A stretch of 64,000 nucleotides of DNA, taken from positions 310,001 through 374,000 of the forward strand of contig JALRME010000026.1 of the NCBI GenBank assembly GCA_026120035.1, given 5' to 3'. Below the pieces are notes generated by a model that was not told where the DNA came from, ran no database searches, and saw only the letters and a list, made by a program, of their open reading frames with translations. The translations under genes and the position numbers were made by a program. This document shows, piece after piece, positions 10,616 through 21,637 of this stretch. Position 1 is the stretch's first letter, and each line of letters opens with the position of its first letter. This DNA comes from Coleophoma eucalyptorum (lineage: Eukaryota > Ascomycota > Leotiomycetes > Helotiales > Dermateaceae).

Positions 10616-12301
10616 GGCAGGTGTGAGGATATGTTGACTGTGATCAGATGTCAAGTTCGGGGTTTAGATTGGCTTATCAAGTCTTTGCCGACAATTAGCC
10701 GCCATCCGCCATCATCTCAATACGGGCATGGTATTCCGCAGACATGCTCAATTTTCAATTGGCAATACTCAAAAGGTCCATGGAGCCTCCTGACCATAGC
10801 CGGGACATTCTGCATTACAATAACAAATACGATGAATCAACTTCAACTCGTATTCTAAAGCCGCCGTCAGAACAAAGTTTACAGCAACATGCTACAACTG
10901 GTGATAAAGAACGGCCGTTAGAATTAGCGAAGGCGGTGCTGCTGTTCAGGAACCACGACGGATGATGATATTATTGTACCGAGCACGTTGCAATAAGATA
11001 GTGTACTAATTTCGGTTGTGGAAAGTAAAACTCAGCATTGGGAGAGAATGGTGCAAGAAATGTTGTGCCAAAAGACTACTGTACCTTGCTAATTTGCGGT
11101 AGCCTCCAAGCAACTTGATGCACCGACGGTTGAGGGGCTTCGCTTAGGGAGGAACAAGGAGGTCATGCCTATCAGCTGAAAAAGCAATGACAACCAAGAG
11201 AGATGGAAACAGACGGAGGCTGTGTCTTGAAATGAAGGGGCTGCTGAATGACAACATATTCTCATGAAAACTTGGTTGAGGAGTGGGCTTGGATACGAAG
11301 CGACAGCACCGAGAATTGCAAGATACGAGCCGAGTGCAGTGCCAACGAGTAAGCGTGCAGCGTACTGCTAAGTAGCATTCTTTGGAATGTTTCGGTAGTT
11401 CGCACCAGGGCGCAGGATTCTCCAGACCAGAAGTCTGGCCAGTAGGAGAAATTTGGTACCTGACAGGAGTTTGGTAGGGCTGGTGGGTCGAAGATTCTTG
11501 AGGGCAAGCTAATTGATGCAATGCCAGCTGGACAGCAAAGCAATGACTAAGTCCACCCGGGCAAGAGTTTGCAGTTGTTCTAGCCAGCATTTCCAAATAA
11601 AAAATATAACGTACAGTAATAGTACGCATCATATTGCGAACCTCAATCAATCCGGGACTCTCGGTTATTGCTTAATCTAGTCGTCTGCATGGCACTGCAA
11701 ACGCGACCCAGGCAAGCCCATTCAAAACACCACCCAGGCCAACACCGGCTGTCTTCCTGTTGGTTCCTGTTGGTTCCTGTTGGCTTCGGAGAAATGATAT
11801 GTGGAGGAGGGTGGGTTGGGAACTCTGTAACTTCAGACGGCTGGGCTTTCGTACGTGGTTGTGTGATCATCTACCCCCTTCAGCTATTCCCGTCCGCGGT
11901 GGTGGCCGTCGCCGTCTTTCGTAGGGCTGGGCACGCAACCGAACTGCCGACCTCTCCCTTTCAAGTCACTGAATAAATGATATGCAACTAAACGATCAAT
12001 CAATCTTGCCTCCGCTCTGACCTCGCCATCATGTCGTCTCTTGGACGGCCTCCAAGCATTGTTCATGCACGAAATCCAGACGAAGAAATTGTCAATCTGA
12101 GCTCTTGAGCATGAAGACAATTACAAAGCGCTCCATACAAGACCTGGACTCCCCGTTTCAGCTTCATCGGCTCGGTCCAGGGTTGACCCAGTCTCCCAGA
12201 ATTGTTTCTCTTGCGCTCCACAGAACCAGCTCCCGTGGTTCAAGGTCATGGACGTGGATTTGACGGGCCTTATTTGAGCATCCTTCAAGCATCTCTACAT
12301 C
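10616..12301. other. Intergenic, divergent upstream regions of two unassigned genes
   Basis: About 1.7 kb lies between the starts of the genes at 10615 (-) and 12302 (+). Open frames up to 168 codons exist (11144-11650 -) but show no domain, signal or consistent splice partner. A perfect triple repeat of TTCCTGTTGG lies at 11754-11783. Nothing else was recognised. Confidence 0.5.
11754..11783. repeat. Short tandem repeat, 3 x 10 bp (TTCCTGTTGG)
   Basis: Three exact consecutive copies of TTCCTGTTGG, in the shared upstream region of the genes at 10615 and 12302. It may be a simple slippage repeat. Confidence 0.8.
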
Positions 12302-13738
12302 ATGACGCCCACTACCCTACCTCTACCTCCCACTCCCCGAGGACGTAGCAGATTCTCTAAAGCTCTGCCTCCATTCCCAACTCCTCCTCTTCCGCCTCCA
12401 ATTTCTGATCGCGAACCAAGGTCGCCGGCAGCCTCGGTATCGACCTCGAAATCCATTCATTCTGCACTGCCATACCTACCCAAGATGTCGATACCTCGCA
12501 GACCTGTCGGTGCGCAAAATGCTGAGCCCGAGCCCCCACGCGCTTCGGTGACCAGTCTTTCCTCGATATATTCTGATTCACCAGGCTTCCCAAATTCTGT
12601 CGAAGGTGATGTGCGAACCGATTCACCAAACCCTCTGGACTCGATCTCCGACTCACCACCACCTCTGCCACCCAAGAAGGAAAGAACGTCGCCCATTACT
12701 CCTGAAAGGACCTTGGCGAGTCCATTTCAGCAATCACCACCCAGACAGGAAATCTGGAGGCGACGGTCCGTACGAAGTGACAAGAGCATATCATTACCAG
12801 ATATTAAGATCAAGAAGAGCAACGGCTCCACGGCCTCTCCTCCCAGACCCCCTCCAGAACGAGCCCTTCCAGGACTTCCCAAGAGTCTCTCAGGACGTAA
12901 GCCGGTGCCAGCCAGGCCTGCACCTCCACAGCCTCCAACGGATGATATGGGATCCAAGCTTTCGAAGCTGAAGAAGAAGCTTTCGAAGGAAAACTATGAT
13001 GAGCCTTTCAGGAAGAATGAAGAATACTCCCAACAGCAAACATATCCTACTGGGTCCAAGCGATTGCCTACGCCGGAATATCAAAACACAGATCGGGAGC
13101 AACCTCATACACCACAGGTTCTCTCTCCACATTCTCCAAATCCACCGGAGACCCCTCCACAAGATGAGGATACCCCACCAGCGGTTCCTCGCAAGTCTGC
13201 GTCGCGGAATACTATGGGTCAGACCTTGAACCCATCAAACAGCACGCCAAATCTATTGCTATCGCATTCCCGCCAGTCGAGCGAGACGCTCACAGTCACG
13301 TCTGAGCCAGAAATCCGACGGTCACCACAGCCGCAAAAGAACTACGCCGCATCGCAAATCCTAACCCCCGAGCCAGAATCGCCAGAGCTGGCCTCACCAT
13401 TCTCATTAACCACCCCCGTGGGCGCGCTAGCCATTGAGATCAAGTTTCCAGTGATGCCCGGAGGTCCTCTGCCACAGAACACAATCGTGGCCGGCCCACC
13501 TCTTGAACCAGCCCATTTTGAATGCTACCAGGCTCACAGATTCATGCGAAATTCGAGGAACACGGTCTGCCCTGTTGCGTGCATGATCTGTGAGAAGAAA
13601 GACGCTGAAGCACGGTGGAAGTGCAATTGGTGCTGCTTGCGCTGCTGCGGTAATTGCATGCAAGCCTTGACCTCTGTACCTGGGAAAGATCTGAAGCTCT
13701 GCCTTGAGAAGGTCAGTCGACAGGGAATCATGGCCTAA
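12302..13738 (+). CDS. Proline-rich protein with a C-terminal nine-cysteine putative zinc-binding region, unknown function
   Basis: A single-exon frame of 478 aa. Residues 1 to about 390 are low-complexity and disordered, rich in Pro and Ser, with many PxxP stretches (for example PPLPPKKER and PPRPPPERALPGLP) that could bind SH3 domains, and many SP/TP sites. A lysine-rich segment (SKLSKLKKKLSKE) lies near residue 220. The C-terminal 58 residues are different and dense in Cys: C423, C427, C430, C441, C444, C445, C448, C449 and C452, in CPVACMICEKKDAEARWKC followed by NWCCLRCCGNC. The spacing suggests binding of two zinc ions, but I cannot match it to a named finger. A structured Cys-rich tail after a long disordered adaptor-like region suggests a cytoskeletal or signalling scaffold; this is inference only. 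Confidence 0.75.
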   Translation: MTPTTLPLPPTPRGRSRFSKALPPFPTPPLPPPISDREPRSPAASVSTSKSIHSALPYLPKMSIPRRPVGAQNAEPEPPRASVTSLSSIYSDSPGFPNSVEGDVRTDSPNPLDSISDSPPPLPPKKERTSPITPERTLASPFQQSPPRQEIWRRRSVRSDKSISLPDIKIKKSNGSTASPPRPPPERALPGLPKSLSGRKPVPARPAPPQPPTDDMGSKLSKLKKKLSKENYDEPFRKNEEYSQQQTYPTGSKRLPTPEYQNTDREQPHTPQVLSPHSPNPPETPPQDEDTPPAVPRKSASRNTMGQTLNPSNSTPNLLLSHSRQSSETLTVTSEPEIRRSPQPQKNYAASQILTPEPESPELASPFSLTTPVGALAIEIKFPVMPGGPLPQNTIVAGPPLEPAHFECYQAHRFMRNSRNTVCPVACMICEKKDAEARWKCNWCCLRCCGNCMQALTSVPGKDLKLCLEKVSRQGIMA

Positions 13739-14623
13739 GATATCATCATCACAGAGCACTGGTCACATGGTGTAAACCGGATCTCTCCATGGCGCAATTT
13801 GCATATAGACATTGGACTCGTCAACTTAGACAGGAGCCAAGCGGGGCAAAAGTTTTCATTTCAACATCACAGTCAGCTGGCTGCACTTTCTTTCATTTGT
13901 TTTCCTTTCATTCTCTCTTTCTTTCATTTTGGGATTGGCACATAGATTGTTGCATAGAGGGGCTTGGGGTGTTCACACGAGGGTCCGATAAAGGAAATGG
14001 AAGGGAATGGGAAGGAAGAACTGGAAGGTTTTGGGGGCGGTACGCTATCATCTCACCTTGCACTTAAGGTCAAGTTTGAGATAGAGCTGGGAACTTTCTA
14101 TGATATCTTTCTTTGCATGTTTCGTTTTGAGCGAGACATCAAAATCATGATATGTTCATTTTCATAGCCAGAATAGATGGCGAGTGGGAAACGACAGAAC
14201 AAATGGAAATGAAGGAAAGAGAACTTGCCACGGCTTGTTTTCCGGGTGGAGAGGTAGCATGGACTACTTCACTAGCATGTTTTTGCTGTATAGCAATTAA
14301 GCAATTGCCAGCTTAGGTATATAGCTAGCTAGTGGCGAGAGGATTGAAACAGATAGAATCAAGAATCAAATCGCATTCACAAACAGTCATGTTCGTATCT
14401 AGTTTACTAAATACATTCTTGTCTTGCTTTATCTGATCTCAACCTTTTCACTTTGATTTAGCTACCACACACCTGTCTTCAGATTTGTATGTTAGGTTTG
14501 TGTGAGAGAGAGGCTACGGAAGCAAGCATTGCATTAACAGCTTGCCCAGGCCATCATTTGAGATGATCAAACACTTCCCCAAGATAGCGTCCAGTATTTG
14601 CATAGCAGCGACTTGCCATTAGG
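13739..14623. other. Intergenic between two convergent genes
   Basis: This 885-bp stretch holds the 3' flanks of the proline-rich gene (+) and the GFA-type gene (-). Pyrimidine-rich and AT-rich tracts occur near 13880-13935. No gene, RNA or repeat was recognised. Confidence 0.5.
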
Positions 14624-15131
14624 CTAGAACATCTCCTGGAATCTTTTCTCTGCATCAGCGCCAGCGTTACCAAGCCAACCCTCTCGCCGCTTGCAGAAGA
14701 ACTCCATTTGAGGCTTCCACTCCGCTTCAGGGCCTTTGTCTAACGTGCCACTGGTCACGGCAGTGATGTCGGTATGGCTTGAGTTGTTGACAAAGAGAGG
14801 AGAACCACACTCGCCACAGAATGAACGCTCGGCGACGGCTCCAGATAAAGGAGTGGTGTCGGCGTATTTCTTGATTGAGGCCTCTCCTGCGGTTATCTTG
14901 ATTTGCTGCGATGCTTGTCAGATGATTTTGTCTGGGGAGTGAAGTAATAAAGTTTGGAGTAATATTGTGGATGCTTACGTCTGATTTATACAAGCAATTC
15001 GCCATGAATGTCGATCCGGACGCTTTCTTACAAGATGCACAGTGGCAGAGGAGTTGGGTTATAGGATCTCCATTCAGAACATACTTCACAGAACCACAGA
15101 GGCAAGATCCAGTTTCAGCCTTGGAAGACAT
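14624..15131 (-). CDS. GFA / CENP-V domain zinc protein (glutathione-dependent formaldehyde-activating enzyme-like)
   Basis: The protein has 144 aa from exons 14979-15131 and 14624-14905, separated by a 73-bp GT-AG intron. The GFA fold signature is complete: SCLCGSVKY at residues 9-17, CHCASCKKASGS near residue 30, and RSFCGECGSPLF near residue 78. These supply the Cys ligands of the two zinc sites, one structural and one catalytic. Bacterial Gfa joins glutathione to formaldehyde, but most fungal homologues have no proven substrate and several act as lyases or sit in secondary-metabolism clusters. No such cluster is visible here; the neighbours are housekeeping genes. The size is normal for a single-domain member. 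Confidence 0.88.
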
Positions 15132-15759
15132 GATAAGACTTCAGCGTGTTTCTGAGTAGGGTAAGGGAAAGTGAAAGGAGAGGTTAGGTGAGGGTTTGAA
15201 ATGAGATCAGTTGCAAATCAAGACTTTTATAGAAAGTACAGAGCGTAAGAGGAGTTATGAGTGACTCAATGGCAGCCTATCTTATCACCAGCTGTGAACG
15301 CAAGGAGCCGTCATCATGTCGGCTGACTAATAATAGCTGCGAGGAAAGCCGAAACAAGGTAAAGGAGTCAGGAGAAAAGCAAATAGGGACAGGACTCGAA
15401 GGAAATTTATGGCAGATGAAGGGAAACTGCCTAAAAATCAAATTTTCTTTTGTCTTTCACTTAGCTGGATTGCAGCACTCACTGGCACGCAACTTGGAAA
15501 GTATTCAACCGCTTAACACTTGAATCTTGCAGCGGTCGCTGCAAGATGGCAGGCTGAGTACTGAGCTGGAAGTCACTATCATCCAGCCAGAGGATATAGC
15601 ACAGCAAGATTGCCTCCCAGTGCTGCCCCCAAAGCCTCTGGGTAGCTTGAGCTCTACAATTAGTGGAACCTGAACTCTTTCCAAACAGGAGGGATAAAGT
15701 CGCACTTTTAGGAGGTGGCAAACGTGATCCGAGAGTATTGTAATTCGTAGATCGACCTG
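15132..15759. other. Intergenic
   Basis: This 628-bp stretch is the upstream region of the GFA-type gene (-) and the 3' flank of PRP18. Short open frames only, none with recognisable sequence. Confidence 0.5.
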
Positions 15760-16851
15760 TCAGCCCATCAACTGTCTAATATCCTCCGGTGGCCACCTAA
15801 CTTGAGCGAAGCTTAAGCATCGTTTGATACTTTGGAGGAATTTTCTAGTAACCTCGTCTCCCATAACATGTCCTTTGTCGCTCTCGTGCAGCTTCTCTCG
15901 AGCACTACGTTCGTGAATACCGACCATAGTAACTCCAATAGGCCAAGCTGCTTTGCCGATACTCAATCTTAAGTATCCATCATTTGCGTCAACATATCTT
16001 CGTTCCTGCGCTGCCTTGACAATCTCGACGATTGGCTCTAGAACACCATCATCTAAGTCTCCTTTCTCGAATTTCCGAAATAGCTAGAGAAAGTATCAGT
16101 ATTGACAACGGAAAAGTGTAGATACGGTTATTTTTCAGTAACTTACCGGTGTCATGTTCTCCTTACTCGATAGCATAGCATTATATGCAGCTTTACTTGC
16201 AAACGTATCCCGTTTCTCCTTATCCAGCGCAGATTCCCACTCTTTCAAAACCATCGTGAAATATGATGCCAATTGTCTAAACAAGTACTTCTTGCCTTCT
16301 GCATCCTTTGGTACTGTCTCCACCTTCATATCCTTTTCATCCACAAGTTTCAGTGAGGTCGGTATAGGCCCTTGGGTCATAACCACTCCCAACTTTGCAA
16401 ATCTCCTCAACTTTTGTCGGTGGCCCTCCCCAAATAGCTTCGCTGGCTGTCCCATTGCCCTCAACTTCTCAACCAGCTCACCCTCTGGAATATCGTCGTC
16501 ATCCACCTCTTCACTCTCTTCCTTGACCAGTTCGGGCAAACCTAGCCTCTTCCTCCTGGCCCTCTCTTCCTCCGCTTCCTGCTCTTCCCTTCGTATCCTG
16601 AGCTCCTCGATGAAATTCTTTTTCTTCTCTTCCCGCACTCGCGCAGCCTCTGCTTCTTCCTCCTCCTTCTGGCGCTTTTGCGCTGCCTTCGCTTCCTTTT
16701 GCGCTTCGAGGGCGCTCTGCTCGGCCAGGTATTGTGCTTTTCGCTCAGCTTCGATGTCAGCACGCTTCATGTATTTCTTCGCTGGTTCATTCGTAGGTGA
16801 GGGCCCTCTCTTCTTGGAGATCTCCTTGGACATAAGAGCTGCGAAATCCAT
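15760..16851 (-). CDS. PRP18: Pre-mRNA-splicing factor 18
   Basis: Prp18 works with Slu7 in the second catalytic step of splicing, holding the 3' splice site in the spliceosome. Exons 16147-16851 and 15760-16083 encode 342 aa, the same length as human PRPF18. The N-terminal third is a charged Glu/Lys/Arg helix (PRP4-like region). The C-terminal Prp18 helical bundle includes LFRKFEKGDLDDGVLEPIVE, then NDGYLRLSIGKAAWPIGVTM, then VGIHERSAREKLHESDKGHV, the most conserved loop of the family, and ends DIRQLMG. The 63-bp intron falls just before LFRKF. It is divergent from SAP18 over 328 bp. Confidence 0.95.
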
Positions 16852-17179
16852 GATTGTGGTGGCCCTGTCGCAATATTTTTAGGAACGCCGCACGCGACTT
16901 GAAATACTTTGCTGCCGTAGTATATTTAAGAGTAGTGCGATATCCGGTAAGGAGTGCGGAGAACGTATGTTATGATTTGGATATGGAGTATGAAGTTTGG
17001 TCGTTGTAGAAAAGAGATAAGCTCACAAGGTCGAAAGGCTCCAAGATCTAGCTTGCCGATCTGGGTAATTGCCAGCCTCGTCTGCTCTCTCGACATTTCT
17101 TTTTGCGCCGGAGGTTCAACACATAACAAATCGTGCAATATCAAGGGAGCTGTAGCTGATTCGTATCTGATAAAGCATC
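16852..17179. promoter_or_regulatory. Shared divergent promoter region of PRP18 and SAP18
   Basis: The two start codons face away from each other across 328 bp, so both promoters must lie here or overlap the genes. No TATA box was obvious. The shared-promoter role is inferred from layout. Confidence 0.5.
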
Positions 17180-18012
17180 ATGGCGTCAACTACAGACAAC
17201 ATTGATCGGCAGACAACTACGCCATTTCACCTAAAGCTGTTTTACAAGACAGGATCATTTCACAGGTACCTATCTCTCAAGATGCCTTCACATTCACCTT
17301 GCTAATGTACCATAGGCTAGAAGAATTCAACCCCTTGCAAGAACTCCCGCCGCATCTCCAAATATACACCTGGCATTCATGCACATTGCGAGAACTATCA
17401 CATCTCCTAACTACCGCTCTCCCCTCCTTACTACCAGATCCAGCAATCGGTACTCGTCTATCATTCCGCCTGATATTCCCAGACTCTCGCAGTTCGTCAC
17501 AGAACTCGTCAGCGCCAGGCAGATTTCTCACAAAGGATCTGGGAAGCATAGTGATTGGGGACGGGGGCCCTGGGGTTCTGCCTGATGAAGATGAGGCCGC
17601 GATTGTCGCTGGTGGACAAATGGCTGGTAGTCTAGGGGGAGAGCCAGAGAAGAGCTTGAGTGACGCCAAATTTGTCATTGGGGATTACGTTGCATGCGCT
17701 GTACTACCGCCGTCAGCAAATGGTAGTGTTGCGCCGCCGATTAGCAGTGGCCCCCCAAGGAGAGCTTTCGCTGGACCAAGAGGAGATTTTGGAGGAAGGG
17801 GAGAGTTTGGCGGTAGGGGCAGGGAAAACGGGTTTGGTGGTGGCTTTAGAGGCAGAGGGGGTCATAGAGGAGGGTTTGGGCAGGGTGTTGGTTCAGTTCC
17901 TAATGGAGAATGGAGAAGAGGTGAGAGGGTGCCTGAGGGGCCTTCAAGTAGAGGGCGAGGCTTTGGAGGCGGCAGTGGAGGATTTGGCGGAGGAGGCAGG
18001 GGTAGATGGTGA
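17180..18012 (+). CDS. SAP18: SAP18 family protein (Sin3-associated / ASAP complex subunit) with RGG-type tail
   Basis: The protein has 260 aa from exons 17180-17265 and 17316-18012, with a 50-bp intron splitting an Arg codon. The ubiquitin-like SAP18 fold is recognised from TPFHLKLFYKTGSFHR, the segment PPHLQIYTWHSCTLRELSHL, and TRLSFRLIFPDSR, KDLGSIVIGDGGPG and DAKFVIGDYVACAVLPP. SAP18 joins the Sin3 histone deacetylase complex and, with RNPS1 and Acinus, the ASAP/PSAP complexes on spliced mRNA. From about residue 195 the protein becomes a Gly/Arg-rich tail with many RGG, GRG and GGF units, as in other fungal orthologues; this suggests RNA binding and arginine methylation. It pairs divergently with a splicing factor gene, which fits an RNA-processing role. 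Confidence 0.92.
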
Positions 18013-18279
18013 GCACATGCAGATTATAGTAGCAATTCAAGATACCATTTCAGCGACAGTCGTCCAGCGCACTATTTTTGTGCAGACAGATGATGCCCTG
18101 CTGCTCAAAGTGAGAAGTGGTCTCATGTCACAGCTGTAACTCCGTACACAATTGGGTTCCGAAGTGAGCAGCAGTAATTGCATGTCCAAACACGAAATTC
18201 CAAGCGTGGTGTGCCGAATTGATTGATATTGCTCCCAGCCTATGTACAGCAAAAGCGTCGAACCACCTCATAACAAGAC

Positions 18280-18676
18280 TTAAAATTCAGCAATTGTGTC
18301 TCCTCTCCTCTTCCCCCGGAAAACCCATTTGCCCTATGCTCGTTAGCATCACGCTTTTCCATAGCCAGCCCTTCCGTTCACAAACTTACCTCTGTCATGT
18401 ATGCTAGAACGCCTACGACAGCTGGGACTGCAACTGCGTATGCGAATGTGATACCGGCCGTCCTCTTCGTCCATCTGAAGTACTTGAACCGGTTTGTGGC
18501 CATGTCTGGAGCGGCATTAGTACCTTTTCAATTCGTCTGAATCGTGGAGAGAGCTCGGTGCGTACTGTTGTATTTGACCATCGCCGGGTCCATCGCGACA
18601 GCTGCGGGCAATAATTAGTACTCATAGAGATCAATTGGATACTATTCAAGAGCTTACAGTGGTTGTGGCCCGCCAT
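18280..18676 (-). CDS. NADH:ubiquinone oxidoreductase B15 subunit (NDUFB4-like)
   Basis: A small protein of 74 aa spread over four exons: 18658-18676 (19 nt), 18566-18601 (36 nt), 18390-18505 and 18280-18333. The product starts MAGHNHSVAMDPAMVKYN, continues with NRFKYFRWTKRTAGITF and a membrane helix (AYAVAVPAVVGVLAYM), and ends EGKWVFRGKRRGDTIAEF. This is the full pattern of the accessory complex I subunit B15, a single-pass protein of the mitochondrial inner membrane arm with no classical presequence. All four joins keep phase. Exon 3 has two in-frame acceptors 18 nt apart (starts 18505 and 18523); the downstream one fits the family better (KYNNMATNRF). It is divergent from the GST gene across 306 bp. 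Confidence 0.9.
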
Positions 18677-18982
18677 GATGAGTTAGTTGTATGGTTGAGA
18701 ACGGATGGGTGTGTCTGAGTGACGATTGTCGTTGTCCAATCTTGAGGCTCGGGATATTCAGCGCCAAGAATAATTATGGCGGAGTTGCTCGTTTTCCGCT
18801 CCGCTGGTGGAATCATGGCGGAAATCGGAGTACCGAGGTTGAGCTTGAGCCTACCAGGCACAGTGATCCTCCGAAACTAGCTATCGGATCGTTCCTGCGC
18901 CGATGATAATGACCTCTTTCTTTTCATCATCACTACTATTCTTCAAATTCATCACTCAGAAGAAGAAATCCATTGCTTCAAG
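18677..18982. promoter_or_regulatory. Shared divergent promoter region of the complex I B15 subunit and GST genes
   Basis: 306 bp between two outward-facing start codons. It must hold both promoters; no specific element could be assigned. Confidence 0.45.
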
Positions 18983-19881
18983 ATGTCTTCAACTACTACA
19001 GCACCCGTAACCGAGCAGGCCAAGGTCAAGCTCTATTGGTAAGATGTCAGCATTGAATAGAAGCTATTGGATAAGCGCTAATGCCTGCCAGGCTTGAGCA
19101 GTCACGCTCACAGCGCATTCTCTGGCTTATGGAAGAATTGAAAGTCCCATATGAGCTTGAAATCTTCCACAGGGACCCAACAACTCGCTTGGCTCCACCA
19201 GAATTGAGGAAGGTGCACGCTCTTGGAAAGTCACCTGTTATTTCCGTGACAGCTCCAGGTTCTACGGAGCCGGTTGTCATTGCTGAGAGTGCTTTTATCA
19301 TCGAGTATTTGTGCGATCATTTCACTAATGGCACCAATTTATTGCCAACGAGGTACAAGGAAGGCCAGGAGGGTAAGGTTGGAGGTGAGACAGAATCATG
19401 GTTGAGATACAGATACTACATGCATTACGCCGAAGGGAGCTTAATGAGCCTGTTGTTGATCAGCATTGTTGCAGCTAGTAAGTCGTGATCCATTGCCTCT
19501 TCAGAACCAAGCTGAGTTTCATCAGACATCAAAGGATCACCTGTTCCATTCTTTATTAAGCCAATCACATCTACCATTTCTGGCAAGATTTCGAGCGGAT
19601 ACTTGGACCCCAACTTCTCATCCCACTTCAGCTTCTTGGAAACTCAGATTGCTTCCTCGCCTGACAATGGCCAATATCTGTGCGGGCCAAAGCTGACGGC
19701 TGCTGATATCTTGATGAGCTTCCCTTTAATCGCTGCTAGGGGGAGAACAGGTCTGACGCAGGAGAAGTATCCTAAGCTTTGGGCTTACATCGACAGACTG
19801 GAGGCTGAGCCAGGTTACAAGAAGGCTGCTGACAAGATCATTGAGATTGATGGAAAGTTCGAGGCCAGTTTCAAACTATAA
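18983..19881 (+). CDS. Glutathione S-transferase, cytosolic (Gtt1/Ure2-like)
   Basis: The protein has 265 aa from exons 18983-19038, 19092-19477 and 19526-19881. The N-terminal thioredoxin-like domain begins VKLYWLEQSRSQRILWLMEE, with the family loop LEQSRSQR in place of the catalytic Ser/Tyr region. It continues with ALGKSPVISV (cis-Pro) and VIAESAFIIEYLCDHF (the ESA glutathione-binding turn). The C-terminal helical domain includes YLCGPKLTAADILMSFPL, with the N-capping-box Asp. It conjugates glutathione to electrophiles or reduces peroxides in detoxification. Both introns are short (53 and 48 bp) and in phase. Assignment to the Gtt1 subgroup is by overall appearance. Confidence 0.9.
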
Positions 19882-20245
19882 AGCGGGATAATGGGAGGAA
19901 TTAATGCATTGGAAATGTACTGTTATTTTGTCCAGATTTAACTATAATTTATAGACTGCATGAAAGCTCACTATAATATATGGATGCAAGAGATTCAGTG
20001 GTTTAACGGCAGGCGGTGCTAGCAGTTTCACGAACTAAGTAAGGCAGATATTTATGGTCTGTCTGTGCATCAGGCAAACTAAATCAACTAGACGAGAGTT
20101 ATGCAGCAATATGCGCTATCCTAGAGTGGAAATCTGAATTCATGAGTATGACTCTAGTTCTAATTATTAAAAGTTAAGCGTACCTTATAGTTGCTTACTT
20201 TATACAACATCAATTTTCTATATTCAGCTCTTACCTCAAAAATCG
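19882..20245. other. Intergenic between convergent genes
   Basis: 364 bp of AT-rich 3' flank between the GST gene (+) and the FIT gene (-). Nothing else was seen. Confidence 0.5.
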
Positions 20246-21331
20246 TCAAACTCCTGGCATGCCAATTATACTGCGTAAACCAGGCACAAGTCGAGGCAAA
20301 AAATAAACAGTGAATACACCAGCGAACGCCACAACCAAGCCGGTGAACTGTTTGTCATGTTAGCTTTCTGGTGCAATACGTCAGACTCATTGAATGCAAC
20401 ATACCTTTTCAAACCACGTGTGGAAATACGCAGCGGTCATCAAAAGCATCCACCAGCTCAAAAGAGACACGCCCAGTACGAATTTGACACCCAGATTCCA
20501 CTTTCCCTCATTTCCTGCAGTAGAATCACTCCCAGGTTGAATCTCCACGTCGGCACTCTTAACAGCTCCGTCCTGCATGTAAACCGTTCTCTCATCCTTC
20601 GCCTTGGTGTATCTCAAAACCACATGCAAAACCTCCTCGAAGAGGAACATACTGCCCAACACCAGCAAGAAGACGTGCCCACTGATATCATGCCCACCCT
20701 TCCATTTTCCACCGACAGCCTTGCAAGCTACACTTGTGATAAGCTTCTCGGAGCGATCCAGATCCACTTTGCCTGCTTCAGCATCCGCCATCAACTCGCA
20801 AGCTCCCCCGGTAAGCCGAAATCCGCGATCAATGATGGCAGGACCGAAGAACCACTGCGTAATAAAGATCCACCAAACCGTGACAAGAACCCATCTCAGA
20901 GCTCCGCGAAATCGTCGGGGCGTCACCACCAAAGATCGAGGAGGCCCCGTCGAAGGATGGGTGAAAAGGAAGAAGAAAAATGCTGCTGTGACCCATCCCC
21001 AACCTTGTTTCACAAAGAGCTGGTTGAATATATTGCTCTTCTTCGCGAAGTAGGACGGTGCTACGCCTGCGACATGGGATTGCGATGTGGCGCTATACGG
21101 TGCTGCTCTCGCAGAGGGGTCGAGCAGGGAGAAGAGAGAGCCGATGACAAGAGTTGCCGGATAGAGGGTGAGAATCGCGGTCTCTAATGAAGTAGGTAGG
21201 TATGGTGGATTTCGAGCAGCCGTATTTGCGGCCGTCATTGTAGCTCCGTTCGACTCGCTGGGGGAAGAAGCAGAAGATTGCTGTTTTTGAAGTCTTTGAG
21301 ATCGACGTGTGGCGGTGGATGGCGAGTCCAT
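20246..21331 (-). CDS. FIT family ER membrane protein (Scs3/FITM2-like acyl-CoA diphosphatase)
   Basis: The protein has 342 aa from exons 20405-21331 and 20246-20347 (57-bp intron). A soluble Ser-rich N-terminus is followed by about six hydrophobic segments. The two family signatures are present: KGGHDISGHVFLLVLG, whose SGH histidine is residue 219, and AYFHTWFEK with His304. In mammalian FIT2 the two equivalent histidines are needed for cleaving fatty acyl-CoA. FIT proteins sit in the ER and are needed for normal lipid droplet budding, ER structure and phospholipid balance. The Scs3 role in inositol prototrophy is known for yeast. It is divergent from a second membrane-protein gene over 306 bp. 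Confidence 0.9.
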
Positions 21332-21637
21332 TGAATCGTGCTATAACATTTGGCGGAGAAGGATCCAGATTTAGAAACAACCTAATACAGGCAGACAGTA
21401 TTTGGCGTTGTGAAGGGACAGATCGTGGAAAGGGAAGGAATGAGGCAAGAATTTGGGCATGTCCCCGATGACATAGTGATTTTCGCGGAACTGCCGACCG
21501 CTAGGTCAAAGATCACCAGGAGCTCAGCCTCGGGCCTTTGGATGGTTTCACGAGTGCTGATTGACTGTTCGCCAGCCACTACTTTATTCTCTAACAAACA
21601 TCACCACGTTTCCTTATTCATCTTTAAGTGCGCAATT
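21332..21637. promoter_or_regulatory. Shared divergent promoter region of the FIT gene and the membrane-protein gene
   Basis: 306 bp between outward-facing starts at 21331 (-) and 21638 (+). The shared promoter is inferred from layout only. Confidence 0.45.

Noticed and set aside
16154..16882. 242-codon plus-strand frame
   Set aside because: Antisense shadow of PRP18; the Ser/Phe-rich product is the complement of Glu/Lys-rich codons.
20357..21187. 276-codon plus-strand frame
   Set aside because: Antisense shadow of the FIT-family gene, which has clear family signatures.
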